From: Pseudomonadales bacterium
GTDB taxonomy: Bacteria > Pseudomonadota > Gammaproteobacteria > Pseudomonadales > Azotimanducaceae
Direction of reading: 5' to 3'
Length of the DNA stretch: 12,615 nt
NCBI GenBank assembly: GCA_007128525.1
Contig: SKXG01000185.1
Span: 1 to 12,615 of the forward strand
The notes under the pieces were generated by a model. The model was not told where the DNA came from, did no database searches, and worked only from the letters and a program-made list of their open reading frames with translations. Both the position numbers and the translations under genes were made by a program. This document shows, piece after piece, positions 6,999-12,615 of the stretch; position 1 is the stretch's first letter; each line of letters opens with the position of its first letter.

Positions 6999-8611
6999 CA
7001 GTTGAACTGCCGGTCCTGTCCCTGCCAGTAGGGGGCTTTGAGTTCGGCTTTGAGAATCTTGCCGGCGCCGCTCTTGGGCAGTGGCGCCGCCTGTATGACA
7101 TAGCGCTTGGGGCACTTGTAGCCGGCAATCTGTGTACGGCAGGTCTGGTCGAGATCGGCTTCTGCCAGAATACGCCCGGCCTTGGGGACAACCACGGCTG
7201 CGACGGCCTCACCCCAGCGCTCATCAGGCAAACCGATGACGGCACACTCCAAAACATCCGGATGCTGGTACAGGGCGGCTTCCACTTCGGCGGAGTACAC
7301 GTTCTCGCCGCCTGTAACGATCATGTCCTTGACCCGATCGACCAGAAACAAAAAACCCTGTTCATCCAGGTAGCCGGCATCGCCCGTGTGCAGCCAGCCA
7401 TTGCGCAGCGTCTCGGCCGTCAGTTCGGGCTGGCCCCAGTAGCCTTTCATCACCATTGGGCCACGAACGCAGACCTCACCGACGGCACCGGTCGGAAGCG
7501 GCTGGTCGTTGCCATCCATGATCACCACCTCTGCCGTATAGACGGGTTTGCCGGCTGAACGCAGGTAGCCGGTATCCGGTCCGTCCGGGCGGTGGTAGCG
7601 CGCACCCAGCGTCGATATCACCGGCGCACTTTCGGTCATGCCATAACCCTGCATGAAACGGACCTGCGGCAGCCGGGCCATGGTCCGCTTAAGCAGCGCT
7701 TCCGGCATGGGAGACGCGCCATAGGTCAGCAACTGCAGGCTGGACAGATCGAACGCTGCCAGGTCGGGCTCGGTGTCCAAAGCCTGCAACAACAGATTCA
7801 GCATGGTCGGCACCACGATGGTCAACGTCACACGATGCCGGTGGATGTTCTGCAGGAAGCCGCGTGGCTCGAAGGTGGCCATGGGGACATGGCAACCGCC
7901 GGCCAGCGTGGTGGAGAATACGCGGGCGCCGCCTGCGACGTGGAACAACGGTGACACGTGCAGATGCACCGTATCCTCATCCATATCCATATTGGTCAGC
8001 GCCACCAGCGAATTCGCCATCAGGTTGTCGTGCGTCAGCATGACGCCTTTGGCACGACCCGTGGTGCCCCCGGTATAGAACAGGCAGGCCACATCGTCGC
8101 CGCCGCGGCAGGCATCGGCCACGGGCGCCTGGGTTTCGATGAGCGCCTCATAGTCCAGCGCATCTGCCACCGGCCCCGCAGCGGCAACTGAATCACCCGG
8201 AATCAGGATCAGCGCCTTGATCGAAGGACAGCGCGCCAGCAAATCCCGGGCAGCTGACAGGTGCCGCGCATCACACAGCAACACCAAAGGCCCAGCGTCA
8301 TCGAGGCAGTGCAGCTGTTCGGGCAGCGCCCAGCGGGTGTTGACGGGTACTGCGATGCCGCCGGCCCACAGCGTCGCATAGAAGAACTCAACATAGGGTG
8401 CACAGTTGTCAGCAAGCATGGCGACCCGGTCACCGGATTCCACACCAAGCGCATGGAAGGCACCGGCCAGGCGGGCAATGCGATCGGCGAACGCGGCCCA
8501 GGTCCAGGTTCGATCGCCGTCGACCAGGGCGGGCCGTTGCGGCTGCAGTCGCGCCGACCGGCGCACGGGCTGGGTCAGCTGGGCACGGAACAGATCTTGG
8601 GGCTCAGTCAC
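6998..8611 (-). CDS. Long-chain-type acyl-CoA synthetase
   Basis: Class I adenylate-forming enzyme (537 aa) that makes acyl-CoA from a carboxylic acid, ATP and CoA. Motifs: P-loop YTGGTTGRAKG at 179-189, PLFHVAGG at 221-228, QGYGMTESAP at 321-330, GWLHTGDAG at 405-413, DRVKDMIVTGGENVYS at 425-440, and the catalytic lysine K518 in GAGKILK. GGENVYS marks the broad long-chain or aryl-CoA ligase group rather than the GGEWIS group of its neighbour, so the two synthetases are not recent duplicates. The start is GTG with AGGAG nine bases upstream. Its promoter should be in the intergenic stretch above 8612. It overlaps the DUF3187 gene by one base. The exact acid is unknown: fatty acid is the default, but aromatic or terpenoid acids cannot be excluded. 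Confidence 0.92.
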   Translation of the reverse strand: MTEPQDLFRAQLTQPVRRSARLQPQRPALVDGDRTWTWAAFADRIARLAGAFHALGVESGDRVAMLADNCAPYVEFFYATLWAGGIAVPVNTRWALPEQLHCLDDAGPLVLLCDARHLSAARDLLARCPSIKALILIPGDSVAAAGPVADALDYEALIETQAPVADACRGGDDVACLFYTGGTTGRAKGVMLTHDNLMANSLVALTNMDMDEDTVHLHVSPLFHVAGGARVFSTTLAGGCHVPMATFEPRGFLQNIHRHRVTLTIVVPTMLNLLLQALDTEPDLAAFDLSSLQLLTYGASPMPEALLKRTMARLPQVRFMQGYGMTESAPVISTLGARYHRPDGPDTGYLRSAGKPVYTAEVVIMDGNDQPLPTGAVGEVCVRGPMVMKGYWGQPELTAETLRNGWLHTGDAGYLDEQGFLFLVDRVKDMIVTGGENVYSAEVEAALYQHPDVLECAVIGLPDERWGEAVAAVVVPKAGRILAEADLDQTCRTQIAGYKCPKRYVIQAAPLPKSGAGKILKAELKAPYWQGQDRQFN

Positions 8612-8744
8612 TCAAGTACTCTCCTGAGGGGCGGGCGCAGCCGGAAAGCCGGGTAGGATACTGGACAGAAGGCGGTGCGTCAGCGCAGCGACGCAAAGCC
8701 CTACTTGTCAGTGCCGACAACGCCCTGAAGTTTTCCACCAATGG

Positions 8745-8753
8745 TGTGGATAA
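8745..8753 (-). promoter_or_regulatory. DnaA box (perfect TTATCCACA)
   Basis: The minus strand reads TTATCCACA, the strong DnaA-binding consensus. Four bases away, at 8757-8765, lies TTATCCTCA with one mismatch in the same orientation, and a poorer two-mismatch copy (TTTTCCACC on the plus strand) lies at 8731-8739. Whether DnaA binds here is untested. Confidence 0.5.
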
Positions 8754-8918
8754 CTTTGAGGATAACTATGGGGAATCAGGTCCGAGGCCAGAGAATACGG
8801 GCACTGTGACAAATTGATTAAATTTTAGACAGAACCAATTTAAAGCTTATAAATCATTGAGTTAAGAGAACTACCTGAGCAACTGGATCAAGGATTCACG
8901 CTATCCCGCAACGCTACA

Positions 8919-8981
8919 GGCCGCTAACGGCCCACTGTGCATAACCGGTAAATTCGACACCAGCTACGTGAGTTAGCGGCC
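8919..8981. repeat. 10-bp inverted repeat with 43-base spacer
   Basis: GGCCGCTAAC (8919-8928) and GTTAGCGGCC (8972-8981) are exact reverse complements. The left arm also begins a smaller stem, GGCCG-CTAA-CGGCC (8919-8932). The arrangement recalls recombination or palindromic-repeat ends, but the arms do not match the attC box consensus and the spacer does not fold well. Confidence 0.55.
8936..8944 (-). promoter_or_regulatory. DnaA box (TTATGCACA)
   Basis: The minus strand reads TTATGCACA, matching the TTATNCACA consensus. It points the same way as the perfect box 190 bases away, with the AT-rich segment between the two. It lies between the arms of the 10-bp inverted repeat at 8919 and 8972. 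Confidence 0.4.
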
Positions 8982-9061
8982 GCTTACAAGTAAGTCCTGT
9001 AATCTGGCGGCCTACGACCAGATTGCCAAACAGATCACACCCCTTAACGGTGTTGTCTGCA

Positions 9062-9343
9062 TCATTCGAGCAGTTGGTCGGGGGGCAGACGCACCGCCTG
9101 CGGGTCCGCTGCATAGGGGCTGATCTCGGTAAACAACGCCGGGTCGAGTCGGACGGAGGCTTCGACCTGCTCGCGCTGGCCACGCTGCGCCAGCGTTCGC
9201 AGCGCCTCGGCAACAGCCTGATTCTGGCGAAGTTGCTCGGCGCTGTAGGGCTGCGCGGCCAGTGGTGATGTCAAAAGACCCGCCACCACCAGCGGCATCA
9301 GCCATTGCATGCCCTTCCTGAATCGGGCTCTGACAAGGCTCAT
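9062..9343 (-). CDS. Small exported protein of unknown function (93 aa)
   Basis: Not recognised. The N-terminus is basic (RARFRK) and is followed by a hydrophobic core, MPLVVAGLLTSPLAA, with a signal-peptidase-I site near AAQ-P (residues 29-32). That leaves a mature chain of about 62 residues, predicted helical at first (SAEQLRQNQAVAEALRTLAQRG), then ending in a proline- and acid-containing tail. There is no cysteine, so no lipobox or disulfide. The ATG overlaps the TpsB stop as ATGA, with GGAG eight bases upstream. An internal Met at 12 would give a more typical short signal peptide. Being last in a coupled TpsB operon, it could be a periplasmic helper for the transporter or a tiny cargo. 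It lacks the TPS domain of classical TpsA proteins. Confidence 0.75.
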   Translation of the reverse strand: MSLVRARFRKGMQWLMPLVVAGLLTSPLAAQPYSAEQLRQNQAVAEALRTLAQRGQREQVEASVRLDPALFTEISPYAADPQAVRLPPDQLLE

Positions 9344-11403
9344 GGTTGAAACTCCAGTGTCAGCAATAGCCGGGGACGGCGCGCCACCCCGCGGTCATTC
9401 GAAGACCGTTCAAACAGCGGCGAGGCTAGAAGGACCTCACCGGTCAGCGCCCCGAAGGGCCATTGCCAGTGCTGCTGCCAGCCGAGGCCTGCACTGTTCA
9501 GCCATAGCCATGGGTTGCGATCAAACTGGCGCTGCTGACGGCCATAGCGACTGTCTGCCAGCACAATCAGCGCACCGGAGGCCAGCCCCGGCGGCGTCCA
9601 GCGCCACTCGACGCGTGCACCTGCGGCGCTGTCAGCCGACAGCATGGGATCCCGGTACCCCGCTGAGGCACCGGCGCCCCCCAGACTGGTCTGCAGCGGA
9701 CCGGGCAACGCATCGTTCGCCAGCTGGGCATCCGACCGCAAACGCAACTTCTGCGTGCCGGGCAGCCAACTGCTGTCCAGCAACCGCCAGGCATCCAGCC
9801 TGGCGGTGGCACGTATCAGGTTGCCGCCGCTGTCGATGCCCCTGCCGTCACTGAGGCGGCCGATATCCAGGCCCAGCGTCGAACGCAGGGACAACCCTGC
9901 GCCAAGCGCGGCGCCGTCCAGAATCCGATCATGCTGCCAGTTCAGGCTGCCGACCCAGAACTGCTGATCCTGCAGCCCAAAATCTGCCGGCTCCACATGC
10001 AATTGCAGGTCATAGACGGCAAAGGCTGCCTCCAACTCATGCGAGCGCTGGCGGCTGCGCAGTAGCCGATGGTTCGAGGCCAGACGAATCAGGGCGACAT
10101 CGCCTTCGACGTCATTCGCACCGTCACTCCAGGTGAACCTGTCCAGCGCCAGATGCACGCCGGCACTGTGCCGGATGTTACCCAACGGCAGCTGATAGTC
10201 CAGATACCCCCCGCCACTGCCACCTGGATTGGCCCGCGTCAGCAGACCCACCGCCAGCACGTCAGCGCGACCGGCGAGGTTGTACCAGGAAAGGTCGGCC
10301 ATGACCCGGCCATGACCCAACTCCCGATTGCCATGATTGTCCATCCGAACGGCAGTGTCCCATCTGCGCTCGTAACCAACCTGCAGGTCCAGCTCAGTCG
10401 CGCCGGTTCGGCTGCCAGGCGCGAAACGGGCGCGGGCTGACACACCCGGCATCTCGTTGAGCTGATACACCACCGCCGCCACAGGCTCGTGTCGCACAAC
10501 CTGATCCATCTGCGGCGCCAACGCCTCGCGCGCCAGCTCGGCCGGGAATCCGCCCACCGTTCTGACATGGGCTGCCGACAGCTCACCCGGCAGCACTGCC
10601 AGCTCAACCACGCCGCCTGACACAGCCTGAACCGGCACATAGGCCACGGCGATGGGCAATGCCTGGGTGCGCAGGTGACGGGTCAGCTCTGCCGCCAGAC
10701 GTTCCAGCTCGACCACAGACAAACCGCGGCGAGCCTTCTGGGCATCAATCAGTGCTTTGAGCTCCTCGGCCCCCTGCGTGGTCAGTCGAGCGTCCGGGGC
10801 GTGCAAATCCAGAGAATCCAGCAACTCGCCGATCTGGCTCAGCTCAGCCGCCGTGAACCCATGCGTGCCCGGCATTCCGGCCAGCTGCATGGCGCGCAAC
10901 CGCTCGTCGATGAAGTCCTGCAGCGCATCACCATCCAAGCCCAATGCCGGCCAGTCCAGCGGTTGCAGAATGACACGATCGACATCCAGTCGCGGGCTGG
11001 TCAACGGGTTGGGATCGCGCGCCGCCACAGGTGGAATCTGCGAGGCTGTGGCATCGGTATCCGCTGCTCGGACCAAAGGAGCAAACATCCACATGGTCAG
11101 CATGAGCAGCAATCCGGCTCCCAGCCCTGTCAGCCAACGCCAGCGCCGCCGCGCCGGAAACAGCATGGGCCGCGCCGCCAGCGCCGGTGGCGGCAGCGGC
11201 CCGAGTTCGACACGCCGCCTGGTATCTTCGGTCACATCTTCAGCGCCGGCCTCGGACGCTGCCGGTGTGGGTTCCGCACTGAAGGCGTTGACGACATCGC
11301 GGCGAATACGCCTGTATTCCGCCCGTGACAGTTCACCAGCGGCATGGGCGCGCGCGATCCGCCGTAATCGTTCTGTAGCCGGGTCCAGTTTCAGCAGGCT
11401 CAT
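9340..11403 (-). CDS. TpsB/ShlB/FhaC-family outer membrane transporter with cytoplasmic N-extension
   Basis: Two-partner-secretion type transporter (687 aa; usual family length about 550-600). Residues 8-42 form a charged helical pair resembling a SHOCT motif (LRRIARAHAAGELSRAEYRRIRR). Then comes a Pro/Ala linker, a transmembrane segment at about 90-110 (GLGAGLLLMLTMWMFAPL), and a possible signal-peptidase site at VRA-A (112/113). A helical segment with no clear counterpart fills 140-225. A POTRA-like domain spans about 226-335, with the typical stretch AYVPVQAVSGGVVELAVLPG. The barrel runs from about 338 to the end, which is LEFQP rather than a terminal aromatic. Loop L6 reads GGAGASAGYRD where the family has VRGY, so the signature arginine is Ala581; Asp591 remains. 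The start is supported by GGGAG five bases upstream and an ATGA overlap with the FGE-like gene. No TpsA partner is in view. Confidence 0.85.
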   Translation of the reverse strand: MSLLKLDPATERLRRIARAHAAGELSRAEYRRIRRDVVNAFSAEPTPAASEAGAEDVTEDTRRRVELGPLPPPALAARPMLFPARRRWRWLTGLGAGLLLMLTMWMFAPLVRAADTDATASQIPPVAARDPNPLTSPRLDVDRVILQPLDWPALGLDGDALQDFIDERLRAMQLAGMPGTHGFTAAELSQIGELLDSLDLHAPDARLTTQGAEELKALIDAQKARRGLSVVELERLAAELTRHLRTQALPIAVAYVPVQAVSGGVVELAVLPGELSAAHVRTVGGFPAELAREALAPQMDQVVRHEPVAAVVYQLNEMPGVSARARFAPGSRTGATELDLQVGYERRWDTAVRMDNHGNRELGHGRVMADLSWYNLAGRADVLAVGLLTRANPGGSGGGYLDYQLPLGNIRHSAGVHLALDRFTWSDGANDVEGDVALIRLASNHRLLRSRQRSHELEAAFAVYDLQLHVEPADFGLQDQQFWVGSLNWQHDRILDGAALGAGLSLRSTLGLDIGRLSDGRGIDSGGNLIRATARLDAWRLLDSSWLPGTQKLRLRSDAQLANDALPGPLQTSLGGAGASAGYRDPMLSADSAAGARVEWRWTPPGLASGALIVLADSRYGRQQRQFDRNPWLWLNSAGLGWQQHWQWPFGALTGEVLLASPLFERSSNDRGVARRPRLLLTLEFQP

Positions 11404-12615
11404 GGAATCTCCCGCACCAGGCGGAAACCGGTCTGGGCATCCGGCCGACCATCGTGGTCTCGAGTGAACCCGGCATCACAGCGTGACAGCGGATCCGTAA
11501 ATGCACCACCGGCAGCACGCACCCGACCATGGTCCTCCACCCACTCCTGAACATTGCCCAGCAGATTGACCAGTCCAAAGTCGTTTCCGGCGCCCGCTGA
11601 AGCAGGCACCAGGCCAGCACCGCGCGAGACACCGGTCAGTTGTACCTGGCAGTTCCTATTCGGGTCCGGTTCACCGGCCTCAGCTGCCTGCCGCCACTCG
11701 CGCAGTGTCGGCAGCCGGTATCGAAATCCGGTTTGCTGGCTGAGCCAGTCTGCATAAGCCTGCGCCGTTTGCAGGCTGATGCCCGTGACCGGGAAGCCGG
11801 GGTCGCCACCCAACACACAGGCACCAGTGTCGGTGCAAAATGGCGCCAGCTCCCGCCAGCTGACCGCATAGCGCGTCATTGCAAAGCGACCGTTCTCAGC
11901 TTCCGGTATGACCACCAGACGTGGCCCGGACTGACCACTTGAAAAGCTATCCACACAAAAGCCACTACGACCCGGCTGATTGCCATTGCCAATCAGGTAG
12001 CGCATGGCACAGGGGTCAAAGCGCAACTCAGACACCAAAGGCAGCTCTCCCATGGCGCGCAGGGCAGACTGCTGCAGGGCAAGTGCGCGATCCTGGTCGA
12101 GTTCGGCCAGACGTCGCACACAATCGGCTACAGCCTGATCGATGCCGCCACGAATCTGCTCACGGCCCCAGGGATAGCGCTCCGAGAGTTGCGTATACAG
12201 GCGGCTCGCCGCCTGCGCATCCATGCGCTGACAGGACATCTGGGCAAACTGCGCCAGCTCCCGCTCCAGCTGCGCCTGCTGCGCCCGCCGCCGGGCGGCG
12301 GCATCCTGCGCATCACGTTGCCGCCGCTGTTGAGACAATGCGTCCTGACGCGGCTCAATCAGCGCCAGATCGAAAACGCGGGGTTGAGCAGCCTCGAGCA
12401 ATTCAGCCCCCAGTGCCAGTTCGCCCTGCCGGATCGCGTGATCCGCGGCCTGCAGATAGGCTTCTCCACTGGCCTGTGCGTACAAGGCCTTGCGCTGCGG
12501 ACTGTCGCTGACCAGTGCGAACTGATCCAGCCGGCTCTCCACGTCAACCAGCCATTCGCGGCCAGCCTCCGATGGCGTATCGACCGCCACACGCAGAAGC
12601 GCCTGCAGCGCGCTC
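11400..12615 (-). CDS. FGE/SUMF1-like domain protein, N-terminus beyond the window
   Basis: The frame is open to the window edge. A GTG at 12590 has no ribosome-binding site in view, and the codons upstream continue as Ser-Ala-Leu-Gln-Ala-Leu-Leu-Arg, so the gene is probably longer. Numbering from 12590: helical and coiled-coil-like region 11-180 (QQRRQRDAQDAAARRRAQQ), then an FGE-sulfatase-type fold at about 222-394 with FAMTRYAVSWRELAPFC, YRLPTLREWRQAAEAG, NLLGNVQEWVED and TGFRLVR. True formylglycine-generating enzymes have a Cys pair near the C-terminus; here only C371 is in that region, so sulfatase activation is unlikely. Six other cysteines between 120 and 314 could form disulfides, suggesting a periplasmic location. 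In known proteins this domain is sometimes fused after a Ser/Thr kinase and a membrane segment; the missing N-terminus could be one, which is inference. It is ATGA-coupled to the TpsB gene. Confidence 0.85.
   Translation of the reverse strand, partial: SALQALLRVAVDTPSEAGREWLVDVESRLDQFALVSDSPQRKALYAQASGEAYLQAADHAIRQGELALGAELLEAAQPRVFDLALIEPRQDALSQQRRQRDAQDAAARRRAQQAQLERELAQFAQMSCQRMDAQAASRLYTQLSERYPWGREQIRGGIDQAVADCVRRLAELDQDRALALQQSALRAMGELPLVSELRFDPCAMRYLIGNGNQPGRSGFCVDSFSSGQSGPRLVVIPEAENGRFAMTRYAVSWRELAPFCTDTGACVLGGDPGFPVTGISLQTAQAYADWLSQQTGFRYRLPTLREWRQAAEAGEPDPNRNCQVQLTGVSRGAGLVPASAGAGNDFGLVNLLGNVQEWVEDHGRVRAAGGAFTDPLSRCDAGFTRDHDGRPDAQTGFRLVREIP

Larger units (their letters stand above)
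8612..9061. other. Intergenic region with AT-rich core and DnaA-box-like sites
   Basis: A 450-base gap with no supportable gene. It separates the exported-protein cluster from the acyl-CoA synthetase operon and must carry the latter's promoter. Contents: a weak ACACC/GGTGT hairpin shortly after the 93-aa gene (about 9036-9053), the 10-bp inverted repeat at 8919/8972, a segment of about 75% A+T at 8806-8870 in otherwise GC-rich DNA, two DnaA-box matches, a near-match, and a small TGCGTC/GACGCA hairpin (8676-8695). I could not settle on a promoter. TATAAG on the minus strand within the AT-rich segment is a possible -10 without a good -35. Confidence 0.6.

Noticed and set aside
6998..7115. DUF3187 protein starting 39 codons earlier
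   Set aside because: It would overlap the synthetase by 118 bases and place the signal peptide internally. The TGATG-coupled ATG begins right at the signal peptide.
6488..7558. Long plus-strand frame of 356 codons
   Set aside because: It lies antisense to the DUF3187 and acyl-CoA synthetase genes, both with clear motifs. Its translation is rich in Arg, His and Pro with no domain pattern, typical of a mirror frame in GC-rich DNA.
8919..8981. Integron attC site
   Set aside because: The arms do not fit the RYYYAAC/GTTRRRY boxes and the spacer has no second pair of boxes or long pairing. No integrase or cassette array is present.
11400..12615. Genuine sulfatase-activating formylglycine-generating enzyme
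   Set aside because: The C-terminal catalytic Cys pair is missing and no sulfatase gene is in the window.
1..12615. tRNA, rRNA, CRISPR array, transposase or intact insertion sequence
   Set aside because: Reading both strands, I found no cloverleaf, rRNA signature, spaced direct repeats or transposase motif.

Overview
The window looks like chromosomal DNA of a GC-rich Gram-negative bacterium, most likely a gammaproteobacterium. The evidence is a Zur repressor with the full E. coli-type ligand set, several outer-membrane beta-barrel proteins, a TonB-dependent receptor, a two-partner-secretion (TpsB) transporter, and an AlkK-like acyl-CoA ligase. A Xanthomonadales or Chromatiales relative would fit, but the genus cannot be named from this sequence. 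Every convincing gene lies on the minus strand, so transcription runs from high to low coordinates.

Layout in transcription order. (A) 12615-9062: three genes joined by 4-base ATGA stop/start overlaps. They encode a formylglycine-generating-enzyme-like (FGE/SUMF1) protein cut by the window edge, a TpsB/ShlB/FhaC-family outer-membrane transporter with an unusual cytoplasmic N-terminal extension, and a 93-residue exported protein of unknown function. (B) 9061-8612: a non-coding stretch with a 65-base AT-rich segment, two perfect DnaA-box matches in the same orientation plus one near-match, and a 10-bp inverted repeat. (C) 8611-4287: an acyl-CoA synthetase gene overlapping by one base (TGATG) with a DUF3187-type outer-membrane protein gene, then 22 bases short of a 100-base gap, an AlkK-like acyl-CoA ligase. 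Together they suggest fatty-acid uptake and activation. (D) 4286-3805: no supportable gene, but a perfect 23-bp stem-loop just after the ligase and a block dense in small hairpins. (E) 3804-1472: a clear TPP riboswitch and, 74 bases downstream, a TonB-dependent receptor gene. The riboswitch makes thiamin or a thiamin-related compound the best guess for the receptor's substrate. (F) 1334-1: a TIGR04219-type outer-membrane barrel, the zinc regulator Zur, and the first codons of another gene cut by the edge.

The two best leads are the thiamin-regulated receptor, whose riboswitch is directly visible, and the FGE-like/TpsB/small-protein cluster. In that cluster the TpsB carries a SHOCT-like cytoplasmic segment ahead of an internal signal-anchor and has lost the signature arginine of loop L6, so it may be a divergent secretion system. 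The DnaA-box region is a third, more speculative lead. No tRNA, rRNA, CRISPR array, transposase or intact insertion sequence was recognised.
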